Position numbers and translations under genes: made by a program. From Guadua angustifolia (Eukaryota; Streptophyta; Magnoliopsida; Poales; Poaceae), in the NCBI GenBank assembly GCA_036346375.1, contig CM070515.1, positions 14,220,423 through 14,284,422 of the forward strand: DNA of 64,000 bases. The letters are read 5' to 3'. How positions within the stretch are numbered: position 1 is the first letter of the stretch; each line of letters starts with the position of its first letter. This document shows positions 1-11,390 of this stretch, in pieces. The notes beneath the pieces are model-generated. The model searched no databases. It saw only the letters and a list, made by a program, of their open reading frames with translations, and had not been told where the DNA came from.

Positions 1-692
1 TCCTTTCCCCTTGTAGATGGTGGTGCGCGGCACCTCTCTCCCTGCCGACATGGCGGCGCCCCTGGTCCTCATGCACGGTGGGTCTTCTTAGTAGCTTTCT
101 TCTCTCCTCTTCACTGTGGTAGTATGGTATACTCCTAGCCAGCCATCGGCAGCCAGGAGCTGGTGAAGGCAGTGGTGGCTAGGAGGCAAGACATATGGCT
201 GCAGCTGGCAAGAATAGAAGCGCACAATTGTGGGGATGTTTGGGACAATAGTAGACTAGATGCTCTAAGTCACTTGCTCTTGCTATGGGCTGATGGGCCT
301 ACGAGATGGTCTTAGCCCATTTGCTTCTTCATTTTGTTGGTTATAGTGTCTCTTTTATCTAGTTTGTGTGACATATTACACATGTATCAGTGTTTTTGGG
401 GAAATGATGTGTCGCGATATTGGCATATTGTGTATCCGTATCAGTATCAGTGTATCTGGGCATCCTAGGTGCTGGTGTGGAATGTAATAATTAATTTTCA
501 AGCTATTATCAGGGCCAACCAGTTAGTGGGCAAACTGTTAATATATTAGTTTTGGCTATTTCGTTGCCCTAAAGTTCTCATGCATCTAACATCGGATCTC
601 TATTTCTCATGCTTTGGTTTCTGTACTTATTTGGTAGAGTTAAATCATTATGATTCGTGTGCTGATAGCTTGCGTATTAACTCTTTGTGCAG
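1..692. other. Upstream intron or flank of the zinc-finger gene
   Basis: No exon is firmly identified here. A stop-free stretch at about 145-312 (+) encodes a plausible but unrecognised 55-residue peptide. A candidate ATG-containing segment followed by GTGGGT lies at about 17-88. The 3' part ends in a good acceptor (TTTGTGCAG) at 692, so most of the interval is probably intron of the gene whose last exons follow. Confidence 0.35.
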
Positions 693-1309
693 GGATCCAA
701 ACCTGATGGTTCAAGAGGTTCAAGTATGTTTAAGTGTTTAAAGTGCACATATGTGCAGTGCGTTATCTTTAGATTTTTTAATGTATTTTTCATGCATTGA
801 AATCAGTAAATTTTGAGAAACCCTTATCAATGGCATCTTACGTGCAGAGTCAACATTTATTTCTTTAAAGTTCTACACATAACTTATGCACTAGTTTATT
901 AACTGTATTTTTTATTAAATTTGGTTTATTAAATGGCATTTGTCGAATTATTTCATTCAATTTTACATCTAACCTTTTACATGACAGAAGCAAAGATGCC
1001 TGATGGTAGTTGGAAATGTGAGAAGTGCAATAACATAAACTATCCATTCCGACCAAAATGCAATCGTCCAAATTGTGGGGCAGAAAAGCCATTGCAGACG
1101 AACAATGCAAATGATTCGGCTGCAGATCAGGATAATCAGGTATGTCATTCAGAACGTCCATTTTAGTCCTAAATATTAGCCATGCCTTTTTTAGAACTCT
1201 ATAAGTTGTGTGCCTTAGGTTTTCTATGCAATTTTAATAGAAGTTATTTGCCTGTCTTCATGTTCTATTGCACATGGCTTGATATATCATGTCCTTACTG
1301 TTACAGTGA
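693..1309 (+). CDS. RanBP2-type zinc-finger protein, last exons (5' end outside the window or lost)
   Basis: Two coding exons and an isolated stop codon are visible. Exon 693-723 encodes GSKPDGSRGS plus one base. Exon 988-1139 completes the codon and encodes 50 residues. After an intron the acceptor at 1306 is followed at once by TGA (1307-1309), so the stop sits alone in the last exon. The 50-residue exon carries a RanBP2/NZF finger: W-x-C-x2-C, a conserved Asn, then C-x5-C (WKCEKCNNINYPFRPKCNRPNCG). Plant proteins of this family usually carry three such fingers and bind single-stranded RNA or protein partners; only the C-terminal finger is present here. The tail (LQTNNANDSAADQDNQ) is hydrophilic. 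The earlier fingers are not seen in 1-692, so the gene either begins before the window or is a truncated copy. Confidence is high for the family and moderate for a functional gene. Confidence 0.75.
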
Positions 1310-3300
1310 GTCCTAGAACATTTATGAGGGTCAAGAAGGTCCAGCGTCGTCGTCAAGGTTCGGTCTGAATGTCTGGGGTCCATCTGTGTCAGTAGTTGCT
1401 GCTGTTGCCACAAGTTTCTTCCCCTTGAGACCTTAGTTGAGTCAACGTCTTAATGATAAACATTTTGGAGTTGGCAACTGGAGTCATGGCTTTCGTTATC
1501 ACTACAGACTTGGTCAAGAACATCCATATGTTAATATCCTGCTGAAACTTGGTTGCTTGTCTTGGTTACGGTACTGAGGGGAAATTGCTATTTGTTATAT
1601 GAATTCTAGCTATCTATCTGTGTCTTAGATTGTCATTCGTCAGATATGAAGTATTACTAGATTGTTCGTGGTGTTTTCTTGGTTGGTTTTGTTAAAGTTT
1701 TGTTGTTTTGTCTTCGTTTTCAACTCATGGCTAGTTTTGTATTTTAAAGGTGCTGTTCTTTTCTGAATGGCTGTGCAATGTTAGTCCTTTCCTTTTAAAA
1801 AAGTTAGATTCACTTTGCATGGGCTCTCTCCCCTTCACAGTTTGCCTGCACACTTTTTTACCAAAAGCCCTGAATATGTTTAGTCTAGGAGAAATCCTCT
1901 CCAATACTTTTGCTTGTAACAATTAGGTCTAAGAAACAAGTCAACAACGGGTATCTTGCCAAAACATAAACAAAAAATTGATTGACCTGGCCATGGTTAT
2001 TTTCACAAAATTTACCCGTCATCCATGGAAAAGCATTTAACCTCCCTCCTCCTTATGTTGGTATTTGGTTAGCAGGCCTAGCAAAACATTTTTTTATTTT
2101 AGTTGGGACCATGAGTTGTTACTTGATTTTCATCATTCCATTGACTCATTCATTCCATTATGCAAACTGCTGTTGATGTAGAAATGCCATTCTTAATTGA
2201 GAACTTGATTTGTCCGAGTGCTTGTGAAATTTCCCTTGTTGGCAGTTTGTCATAATTTATACACACGGTCTGTTCCGAAGTTTTTTATTAAAAATTTGAA
2301 AGTTATTTATTATTGCCTGCCTCTGGATGGTAGTATAAAATAGGCATGTTGCTTTCTAACGGACTCCTAGAGCTCACCAAAATCCTGTTATGTGCATATG
2401 TTATCATATTCTCTGGAGCTTATAGCGTATACAAGTTTTACCATTCTGATGGGTTTGGTTCAAAGATGAAACAGTGAGTCCATGTGCATCATCACATTGT
2501 GGAGTGTTAGACCGTCACCTTGCATGCTTGGTTCGATGACGACTCTTGGCTGACTGGATGCCATTGAAATTAGTTTTTGTCGTGTAATATTGCGAACCTT
2601 TTTATCAAAGTTGCGACTTCCACGACTTTCAAGACAACAATGATCAAACAGAGATGGATCTTCATAGTCATGCTGATGGGCTACCACTGTACCACCACCA
2701 AGTTCGCACGCCCTGCGAATGGCAGCTCTCTGAGTTGCAGAACAGTGTTTTGAGATGATGTGCTACCATTTCATTTCCTCCAAACAAGGTGAGATGTGTA
2801 TTATGTGAATCCGCTTCTATAACAGGCAACTGACTGTTGCTTGCAGTGATATCGGTAAGGGAATTTGAGATGGAAATCATCATGTGATGGTCAGCCCCAT
2901 GATGTAAGAATGCAAAGCAGTCAAGATTTGTTCAGAGTGCATATTTCTTTTGTTTTCTCTTCCAATATGACTTTTGAGGTTTGTGCCTTGACACTAGAAG
3001 CTTTGTTTTGTTTCTTTGGCAGTCGATTGGTTTTCCCCTCTAAACCTAATGTAAGTTCTTCTGGCAGCCATTTTCTTCCGCTTTCAATTGACATGTGTTG
3101 TAAAAATGTTCATTTGGGAGAATCTATAATACTATGGATTCCGCAGCGTGACAGGGATGTTCGTTCTCGTCGTGTTATTGGCCACACCTAGGACCAAAGG
3201 GGAATGGGCGGTCTAATTGTATTAGATTTAACATAATCATTGTGTCACTATGCTCCATTGTAAGTTCACACAGTAAAAACCAAACGAGTTCATAACAATC
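1310..3300. other. 3' untranslated region and intergenic DNA, no assigned gene
   Basis: The first few hundred bases are the probable 3' UTR of the zinc-finger gene. Between about 2440 and 3200 there is a region of more balanced composition with intron-like signals on the + strand (GGTGAG at about 2788, TTGCTTGCAG at about 2847). Stop-free minus-strand stretches at 2460-2687 and 2668-2883 overlap in different frames. I recognise no domain in any frame. It could be an alternatively spliced 3' UTR, a non-coding transcript or a decayed gene. Confidence 0.3.
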
Positions 3301-3301
3301 A

Positions 3302-4380
3302 GGGTGTGACTAGCGCTCGGATGTCTAATGGGAGTATTCTTATTGTACGCTTCTGCCAGCCGTTGGATATTGGTCAAATATATCGATATCAGCCGTTTTC
3401 ATCCGGTGCAACAAAAATCGAATAAACGAAATAATTAATCCATAAGATTGCAATAAATTCTGCTCTTTGTGCAACAAACATAAAATAAACAGAATGAAAA
3501 TGTGCTCACCAAAAGCCGGTCATGTTGTCACACGCCATGATGCACGTGCTTACATGAATGTGCCACCTCTCATTGTGCTTGACGCACCCTCAAGGGGCCA
3601 CACCACCCTCCACAGCAATAACCCCCTTAAGATGAAGCAAATATTATTCGATGGTGCAATAAAATCAATTGGGCAATGCAAAAAAAAAAAAATACACAAC
3701 AAATTTTTTCAATTAGCACGAAAAAAAGGTAAAACACCTATATTCTTCCTCGTGTACCTTGGTTGCAGCAAATTTCACAACATAAGACAACAATGCTAAC
3801 CTCATAACAAATCAACAACCCATTATAGCAAAATTATCTTCTGCTATAAGGCTCGAAAAAGACATTGCAACAATCAAAAACACTTTCCGCAACAATTCGA
3901 GCAAATGCTTGCGACAAATGCATATGTAGGCGCTCGTCAGTGAAGAGGAGGCTGAAGCAATTATTCTTCACTGGCGCTTGGAGGAGGAGCATGTTGGCCT
4001 TGTCGCTAACCAACATCACTGTCCTTATCGTTTATGTCGTGTCATCTGTCTGGATGAGCAACGGTCTATTGGATGAGCAGTGAATGCTAGTGGCGAAGGC
4101 TGCTCACCTTGTGCCTGCCCGATAAAGCTGCCTCATCGCCGACCACCCACTCACCGTGGCCACACCACCTCCTCTATCATCGATCTTGCTAGGTTTGGTG
4201 AGCTCCAATCGCTCCTCGCAAGGGGGACCTCCACACAAGCTCCAGTGGTGGTGGATGGCCTCATCAAAAAGCGAGTAAGGGCGAGTTTTGACCACTAGAT
4301 ACAGAAGGGAGGGGACACGGGAACAAGCTCCTAGCCACCGACAAGGAGCATGAGTAGCAGTGGTTGGGGTTAAAACTATA
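3302..4380 (+). mobile_element. Mutator-like element, 5' end of a family also present at 13.5 and 14.9 kb
   Basis: The segment begins GGGTGTGACTAGCGCTCGGA, closely matching the termini of the two elements at 13491 and 14883. It has the same interior style: AT-rich DNA with many CAACA/GCAACAA words, then a GC-rich block (about 4080-4330). A matching right terminus and a 9-bp target duplication (left flank TAACAATCA) were not found, so the right border is approximate and the copy may be truncated by the CACTA-like sequence that follows. Confidence 0.5.
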
Positions 4381-4394
4381 GAAGAGCTGAATTA

Positions 4395-4640
4395 CACTAC
4401 TATAGAATCGACCTTCACAAACGGCCTATTACAAGCGGTTAGTTGCGTACTGCTTGTGCTCTCTGCACCACAAGCGGTTCGTAGGCAATGGACCGAATAG
4501 AGTCTCTAGAGCCGGAAAACCTTAGCTCTAGAAGCGGTTCGTGTCCTGAACCCCTTCTAGAGCTCGAAGAAGAACCACCAAACTACTGTGAGGGAGGATA
4601 AGGACAAAAGAGTGGGATGAGATTTGTGTGGTGGCACGTG
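4395..4640 (+). mobile_element. CACTA-like terminal fragment
   Basis: It starts CACTACTATAGAATCGACC, a CACTA-type terminus. It continues with several short subterminal repeats around AGCGGTT (for example ACAAGCGGTTAG, ACAAGCGGTTCG, AGAAGCGGTTCG), typical of En/Spm-type transposase binding regions. No opposite terminus (GTAGTG end) was found nearby, so this is probably one end of a broken element. Confidence 0.5.
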
Positions 4641-5563
4641 GGACAGAGGCAGTCGGAAAAAATTGATCACTCTGATGTGTATCAATATCTTAACAAGGCG
4701 GCCAGAAAAAATTGCTAGCTCCAAGCTATATCAATACCTTAATGATTAAGGAACTCTACATTCATGTAAATTAATACTCTCAACCAAGATATGTCCATAT
4801 CAATGAACAATACATGCATGATATAAATCAATGTTCTCAACCTAAGATATACTATATAGACATAACAACCTACAATACATGCATGTAAATTAATATTCCC
4901 AACCAAGATATAACAACAAACGACATCAACAATAACACACGTAGGCACGCATCCTCCTCGAACAAGAGTCAACTCTGCAGATGGTGCGATGATGCAGTAT
5001 ATGTGTCAATGCATGCAGAGCGTTCTGGATGATTGGATCCCACGTGTATCTCTATATCTCTCGCTGCCAGCGCTAATCAATCGATGATCGATATGATGCA
5101 TGACGGACGTATCAACGACGTACGGAGGAGGCGATTCAACGCATGGCCTGGCTCTGTTGCGCGTTTGCGCCTGTACTGTACACACTGGACTCTCGCAAAG
5201 CCAGACGTGTGATCTCATCGCGGACAAGGGTCGCCACGTCGTGCGCGGGCGCAGCGGCGCCGTAGAATCGGCCAGCTCGGCATACGCGTGCGACACGTAC
5301 GTACGTGCGTGCGTCCCCCTCTCAGCGTGTGTGTGACTCTCCCCCCACCCCATCGGACGCGTCCAAGGCCGCCTGGCGTCACGGATCCAACGGCCCCCGA
5401 TCCCCCTCGATTAAAGCATGCATGCATTTTCCAACTTCGGGCATATACGTATACATTGGGGTATACATTGGGTAAATAATCCTTGCTACTCGTCCCTCTG
5501 TATATCTACCTGGTATGTACATTGGAATGTCATGTGTACAGTATAAATGAATACAGCCTCCTC
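4641..5563. other. Intergenic; AT-rich then a GC-rich patch
   Basis: The stretch 4690-4930 contains loose repeats of an 'AAATTAATATTCCCAACCAAGATAT'-like unit. A GC-rich patch at about 5100-5430 contains the simple repeat ACGTACGTACGTGCGTGCG near 5297. Open frames there overlap on both strands and show no recognisable domain; I do not call a gene. Confidence 0.4.
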
Positions 5564-5818
5564 CAGGGGCGGTACTGGCATGCCCTAAAATTGTAAAAGT
5601 GCTATAAGATCATATCTTCAATGGACTAAATTTGTTGATTGAATTGATTTTAATTTTAATGGTTTGGGAATTTTAAAACCTTACAACTATTTGTATTGTA
5701 CTTTTAGTAAATTTTAAATATATGTATTGAATTTATAATCTTACAAAATCATTGTACAAGATTATAGAGTTATATCATAAAATGTGTACCCAACGAAAAT
5801 TTTCAAGTTCCGTCACTG
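5564..5818. mobile_element. hAT-like MITE, 255 bp, with 8-bp target duplication
   Basis: The left end is CAGGGGCGGTACTGG. The right end reads CAGTGACGGAACTTG on the other strand. These are imperfect terminal inverted repeats of the CAGNGGCGGA type found in grass hAT elements. The flanks GCCTCCTC (5556-5563) and GCCTCTTC (5819-5826) match at 7 of 8 positions, as expected for an aged hAT target duplication. There is no coding capacity. Confidence 0.75.
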
Positions 5819-6134
5819 GCCTCTTCTACACATATAAGTCTATAGAAAGCAGATTTCTAAGCGTATGGATCGGAGAGCTACCCACCTCTATGTATATCAT
5901 ATCATTTACTTAATAAAATGAACCGAAAATACGTGAAAATATTTGTGGGTTTACAACTATAAATGATGTGAATACCTACCAAATTTCATTCTTAAATTCA
6001 TCTTGAGTTAAGAGAAATGGAAAAAATAATCCGTCACATTTATTTTACACACATTATTCACATACACCACTTGACTTTTATTGTTGTAAAAAATACGGCT
6101 GAGTTTCGTCATGAAAATTTGCAAGTGTACATAA

Positions 6135-6611
6135 GATCATCTCCAGTAGAGCCCCTAAACCAACTCCTAAACTTTAAAATAGGGAGTTCTTAAAGATACA
6201 CCAGGAGATTGAAGACAGGGAAATACATGAGATGCTTCGATCATGATCTTATTGAGCATTTGTGGGCAATTCACAGCGCTTCGTAGTTTGATTCATTGTT
6301 CGGAGTTTCTATTTATCTATTTATCATGTTTTGAAAATTTTAAATTTAAATTTTAAATATCATGTTTTTAAATTGTAAATGTTAATATGCTTATGTTTTA
6401 TGTATTACAAATATTTTTGATTGAATTTTAGTGGTGTCAAATGAAGATTATACATAGCGGATATGTCAAAATAGGAGAAAAAGTAAAATAGGGGCTGAGA
6501 TTTAGGGGATGTTGCTGAACTTGTGCTCTGAAAATAGGACCCTAAAAAATAGGGAGAGTCCCTAAATCCAAAATAAGAGCCCTGTTTTAGAGGCCATTGC
6601 TGGAGATGCTC
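6135..6611. mobile_element. Tourist-like (PIF/Harbinger) MITE, 477 bp
   Basis: The terminal inverted repeats GATCATCTCCAGTAGAGCCCC and, on the other strand, GAGCATCTCCAGCAATGGCC are flanked by the trinucleotide TAA on both sides (6132-6134 and 6612-6614). The TAA/TTA duplication and the AT-rich non-coding interior fit Tourist-type elements. Confidence 0.7.
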
Positions 6612-6802
6612 TAACAAGTACTGCATGTAGTACATTCATGATTTTTTTCACCACTTTTCGGGATAGTGTTGTGTTTAATTTTTGGTAAAGGTGAGCAGCT
6701 ACCATATGTTCATTTAATTTCAGCATTTCCCTGAGTGTATATATACTTTGTATGCGATTTTTTCTAAGATTAAAAGGGATTTGTAGTTACCCCTCCTTAA
6801 TA

Positions 6803-8241
6803 TCTCTATTAATATAAATTTACAGTTGGTGGCAGTGGTCCGTTTTTCCTACTCCCCCTTCTGCCATATCTCCAATAATGGCCGGTCATTATAGCTAATT
6901 ATTCTTTCCTGATTTACAGCCAGCCATATCTCTCTAAATATAGCTGATTATTATAGCAAAATCCCTGATTATTACTGGTAATTAATAGCCAGTCAATCAT
7001 TATTTCTTTTGTACTCTATATATGCTGTACAATTTTTATAGAATCAATCAAGGGAATTCATTCAAGATCTCCCATGTTGTGCCGCCGGTAATAAACTCGA
7101 TTTAACCGATCAATAAGTAATGCATCGATGTACATGGCCGTGAGGAGCGGAGGTCGAGTGCATGCGTCGAATAATCGCTGCGGCGACAGCCAGAGCGCAA
7201 CGCTCACCAGGTGTCGTGACCTCAGCGCCGACCAGTTGGACGTGAACAAAGCATATGACGCTTCGCCGCAGTTGCCCGGCGACACCGGTGGGACGTCGTC
7301 GGTGGTGAGAGAGTCATTGACATACCCCTTGGAGATAAACGGGTTGATCCAGTTGAACGTCACGAGAGAGAGGAACGACGCGACGGCACACGGCGTGGTG
7401 GGCATCTCGGCGCTGGTGTTTTCTGGTTCACCTTCACGGGCTCCAGCGTCATGGCCGGTGAAGCCATTGATGGCCAGGTACGCCAGAGGCATGGAGACGA
7501 GTAAGCCGGTAAAGGCGAGAGAGTCATATGGGAAGAGCAACGAACTGTCAGCGCAGCGAACCATCGCCGAAGCGGAGAAGAGTGCGGCGCCGAGGACAAT
7601 GGCGATCCAGAAGACGCGAAGGTGCAAAGGCTGGGTGGCGGCGGTGGCCCCTTTCTTCGAGGCGACTGACCACACGTGGCCATGGCGTGCACGACGAAGT
7701 AGGCGGCGAGAAAGGCGGACTTTATAGCGCGCCATGGCGTGCTCGGCAAGAGGAAGAACATGAGCGCAAGGAGGACGGCGGACGCCGTGGCGAAGACGAT
7801 GGATGCCCCGAGCATGACCGCGTAGCGGCCAGTGGTCCGGAATGGCGGTGGCTTCGGCAGTAGCGCCTCGTGCTCTGGGGAAGCCCCAGTGTCGCTCCTG
7901 CGAAGGCGGTGGATGACGAGGACGAGCGAGGCGATGAGGAAGACGAGGTCGACGGCGCCGAGGAGGACGCGTTGTGGGTATGGCGAGAGGAAGAGGAACG
8001 CGAGCTGGTAATATAAATTGCAAAAAGGGATAAAAATGATTGATTGATTTTTGAGATTGGTAATATATATTGCTACGTACAATATAATTGGTTTTAATTC
8101 ATACCGGAGAAGAAATCATAAAAACTTTTGTAATCGGGAGAAATAGATGTTTGATCTTATAGCACAATTTTTTTTATTGCTTGACCTTTATGTTTCGTTA
8201 CCAATTTTATTTTTCATAACAACGCACGGGCATTGATCTAT
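6803..8241 (+). mobile_element. Helitron-like element carrying a transporter gene fragment
   Basis: The left edge, A then TCTCTATTAATATAAATTTA, resembles Helitron 5' termini and recurs in variant form at 52016 and 52421. The right edge contains ACGCACGGGCATTGATCTA followed by T, resembling grass Helitron 3' ends (CGCACGGGCA...CTAR), though the last four bases read CTAT rather than CTRR and the 3' hairpin is weak. There is no target duplication, as expected. Between the edges lies a GC-rich ABCC transporter fragment on the minus strand, consistent with gene capture. Confidence 0.5.
7226..8010 (-). pseudogene. ABCC (MRP-type) transporter fragment, frameshifted
   Basis: The minus strand encodes the N-terminal hydrophobic TMD0 region of a plant ABCC multidrug-resistance-type transporter (RVLLGAVDLVFLIASLVLV, then further membrane segments), followed by the linker leading to the first core membrane domain (SFLSLVTFNWINPFISKGY, matching the conserved 'TFSWLNPL' element). 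The frame breaks near 7668-7676. The sequence reads GCCACGTGTGGTCAGTC where an uninterrupted protein needs GCCACGTGGTCAGTC, a two-base TG duplication. Homology decays after about 7226 and both nucleotide-binding domains are absent. It is a non-functional fragment, probably captured by the surrounding Helitron-like element. Confidence 0.75.
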
Positions 8242-8760
8242 TGTATGTTAATTTTAAACAACTCAGGTCAAACACTCTCCACGTGCATATATATATGTCA
8301 TCTATCTATAATCCATCTTTTGACGATCAGCATAAATATCCTGTATTTATAATCTATCTCACGGCCTTCACATCCGCCGTCTAGTGTCTATCTATATCCA
8401 TATATAAATGTAGATAAATTCTATAATCTATCTGCATCTACGTTCCTATCTCTCTTATGCATGTATATAGATTCTCTATCTATAATATCTCTCTCATTGG
8501 CGTGCATATCCTTCGCCTAGCTAGCGTCCATGTATCTGTCTGTCTACCTATATCTACACATAAACGCAGTAAGATGACACTATCGTTTCAATGTACGTGT
8601 ACGCATTCTCTCTGTGCATGCACGTATACTTTTATCAGCACTTTGATCTTAGAAATAGAATTACGTGTGCAATGGTACGGATTCATTAGGTGGCCATCGA
8701 TGGAAAAGCCTTGCAAATTAGCCCGATCGATGCATGGACACTAGTCAGTAGGCACGTCCC
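8242..8760. repeat. Low-complexity TCTATCTATA-rich stretch
   Basis: Degenerate repeats of ATCTATCTATA/TATATCTA run through about 8290-8580. No gene is seen. The segment lies immediately upstream of the ERF promoter. Confidence 0.5.
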
Positions 8761-8781
8761 TCGTGAATGAGTGCATGCGGC

Positions 8782-8808
8782 CACGTGTCAGTTCGTCATC
8801 CCTTTAAA
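8782..8808 (+). promoter_or_regulatory. Probable core promoter of the ERF gene: G-box and TATA-like element
   Basis: A palindromic G-box CACGTG (8782-8787) is followed by TTTAAA (8803-8808), about 115 bases upstream of the chosen ATG at 8923. A G-box upstream of a stress-type transcription factor is common, but function is inferred. A TTCTTGCAG just before the ATG could be an acceptor of a leader intron. Confidence 0.4.
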
Positions 8809-8922
8809 ACCCCCCTTCCCCTCCTGGCCCTTTCTCCTCGCTCACACCATACTCTCTTTCTTCCTCGCTCGGTCGCTCCACACCGGTGTTCGTCTGTGTT
8901 AATTCTTGCAGGTTTGTCGTGC

Positions 8923-9527
8923 ATGGCGGCCGTGGCACCGAAGGCGAAGAGGGGGGCCAGGAAGGGGGAAGCTCGCGGTCGCCGCGCTGGCGCACTCTCG
9001 ACGAAGGCGACGGTGGCGCCGCGCAAGAACCTGGGGTTTTGGGGCGTGCGGCTGCGGAAGTGGGGCCGGTGGGCGGCGGAGATCCGCGTGCCGCGCACCC
9101 GCTCCAGGCTGTGGCTGGGCACGTTCGAGTTCCCCGAGCAGGCGGCGCTCGCCTACGACGCCACGCTCTTCTGCTTCTACGGCGAGCTGCCCCCGCACCG
9201 CGCACCTACAACTTCCCCGCCTTGCCGCGCCCTAACATCCCGGAGCCCAGGCGCCTCAGGCTAACGATCGCCAACATCAAGGCCATCGCTGAGAAGTATG
9301 CCCTCGAGCTCACCGGCTATGTCGTTAAGCCGGCCTTGCTCGTGCCAGCAGCTGCACCCGTGGTCGAGGCCATGGTAGCCACCTCCGGCGCAGGTGCAAC
9401 TACTGGTGCTGCTGGTACTGATTATGGTAACAACAACGACATTGACCTTGTGACCGCAGCTGACTGCCTGCTCTCCATCGATCTCGACGACATCGCAGCC
9501 TTGATGGCCATTCTGCAGGGCGAGTGA
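8923..9527 (+). CDS. AP2/ERF-family transcription factor, interrupted by a one-base frameshift
   Basis: From the ATG at 8923 the frame encodes a basic N-terminus (KAKRGARKGEARGRR, a likely nuclear-localisation signal) and an AP2/ERF DNA-binding domain (FWGVRLRKWGRWAAEIRVP ... RLWLGTFEFPEQAALAYD ... FCFYGE). Near 9195-9205 the frame is lost: the domain end and C-terminal region (TYNFPALPRPNIPEP, a segment IANIKAIAEKYA, and a tail LLSIDLDDIAALMAILQGE) continue in another frame to TGA at 9525-9527. One C missing in CACCGCGCACC explains it. Read literally, the product stops after 113 residues (TGA at 9262-9264). The acidic, hydrophobic tail resembles an activation region. It could be a sequencing error, an allele-specific null or a recent pseudogene. 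The family is well supported; subgroup and function are not determined. Confidence 0.75.
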
Positions 9528-11343
9528 TCGACATGGATCCTGGCTAGTTACGCCTTCCATGTAGCTGTTGTGTGAAGCTGTGCGCTAGGTATATGTGTGT
9601 GTGAGCATGGCTTGTGTAAGTGTGTTAGTGTAACTAGCCATATATCTGCGGGCCTCAAGAAAGACTTGAGCCTGATCATGCAATAACTAGTACTGTGTGT
9701 CCTTGTGTAGGGTGCAATCAGTTCTTGAAAAAGAACTGTTTATACATGTGATGGAAGTGTTATAATAACTTGGCAATTGCAGCAATTTTTTTTTGATAAT
9801 TGTATGAGATTTCGTGGAGCAGAAAACATAAGAGGAAACAAAAGAAAGAGGAGAACGAGAAAATTTGCGGGAATCGACAAAAGGCGCGAAATTTGATATT
9901 TGAAATTTGCGAGTGGAACCGTTCAAATTCACGGTATAACTTCTTTGGAATTTATTCTTGAGGATGTCAAGCATCCTATATGAAGATACTACTAATCATG
10001 AACAAGTATTGTGGCAGAGTTGAAAGTTAATTACCCTTTTCATAATTGGAATTGTTAAGACTCACCATCTAAGTCCAAAAATTACAAATGCATATATATG
10101 ATGGACTGACTCAACATAGAGACCTATGTATGCATGCTCCAAACATAATTTTTGTCATGAAAGTTACAACAACAGGGTGATTCAAGAATTTTTCGCTTTC
10201 ATTTCAAATAAAAGTTTTCAGCATTAATTTCTTCTTATTTTTTCTCCCTTTCTCTCTAGTGTTTTCCACAAATAGAATATTCCAGGAATAGCCTAGAAAA
10301 CTTGCTTTAATTCCAATTTCACATAGACTACTATGCATAAAATAATTCATGTATTGAAAATTTAGATATTCTACTATTAATTATAGTAGTAAGTTAAGTA
10401 AGAGATTTGCAACATCAGTCAAATAAGGTGGTGTAAGATAAGAAGGTACAAGGCAAAGGGTTAGTGCCTCATGTTTTTTTTTATTTTCAAATATAGTTAG
10501 AAGATCAGCATCTTGAATTCAAAAGAGAGAGACCAACATTTCATTAGTTCTCTTTTCTGAAGTTGTGTAAAAAAGAGGTGTTTTCATACTTTTCTTTTTA
10601 ACAATTGCATTAATATTAAAGTGTGAATAAAGGGTAGAAGGTGACTACATACTTACCCCTTTCACTTGCTTTAGGATCTGTTCAACTTATATTGGAAGGA
10701 AAAGCATTGAAAAGCGCTGTGTAAAAACTTATAGTTTCCTAAATTCCTTGTTCTGATCCTGTCACTCTATGTATATATGCCTGTTAGCCGATCATTTTAT
10801 CTTTGTACATACTTCTGTTATGGTGTATACCATGATGCTCTATACGATTATACATACTACTCCGTATTATAAAGAATTTAATAGATTAGATTTGCAGCAT
10901 AATCTGATGTATAAGCTAGGTGCAGTACGTTGAGACCAAAGTTAGAGAAATCCCCATCTCACCCAAACTCGCATGCATGCAAGCTTATAATCTGACTTTG
11001 AAAAAACTGTAAAATAAGGTAAGAAAATTCCATATTTTGTTAGAAAAATTAACCATCGTAGACCTGAATAACTACCAACATGTATTAAAGTTGCCATTAG
11101 TACTTGAGATAGTCCAAGGTTCGTACAATTGGAGATGTGATGAGGTCATGGCGTAATGGCATCTCCTTGTACGTAGATGCCATAAGTAATTCAGTTGGAA
11201 GCAGTTTTGGTGTATGTGAATTTTCAACACACAAAACATTTAGCTATATCTGTGTTTTGCATCCATGTGCGTGTCATGCATGGAACGCGGAGACACATAG
11301 AAATTAATTTGAATATTAATTCTATCGGCGACTGGATCATCCC
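9528..11343. other. Intergenic, AT-rich
   Basis: The first 150 bases are probably the ERF 3' UTR. The rest is AT-rich DNA with no open frame of interest and no terminal repeats that I could pair. Confidence 0.5.
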
Positions 11344-11390
11344 TCCGTTGTAGTCTAGCTGGTTGGGATACTCGGCTCTCACACGAGAGT
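11344..11390 (+). pseudogene. Truncated tRNA-Glu(CUC) copy
   Basis: The 47 bases TCCGTTGTAGTCTAG...ACACGAGAG match the 5' two-thirds of plant tRNA-Glu: acceptor 5' strand, D arm (A-box-like TAGTCTAGCTGGTTGGG), and anticodon arm with CTC in a CTCGG...ACGAG stem. I count about four differences from the usual sequence as I remember it. The match ends at the variable loop and is followed by eight T. There is no T arm, B box or 3' acceptor strand, so no functional tRNA can form. The copy is bracketed by TGGATCAT (11333-11340) and its reverse complement ATGATCCA (11417-11424). Confidence 0.6.

Noticed and set aside
2460..2883. Overlapping open minus-strand stretches that could be a small gene
   Set aside because: They are in different frames, have no recognisable domain, and the + strand shows equally plausible intron signals.
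5006..5479. Several open frames in the GC-rich patch near 5.1-5.4 kb
   Set aside because: Frames are open on both strands with low-complexity, Arg/Pro/Thr-biased products typical of GC-rich non-coding DNA.
7128..7727. 199-codon + strand frame over the transporter fragment
   Set aside because: It is the antisense shadow of the ABCC fragment, which has clear family motifs on the minus strand.
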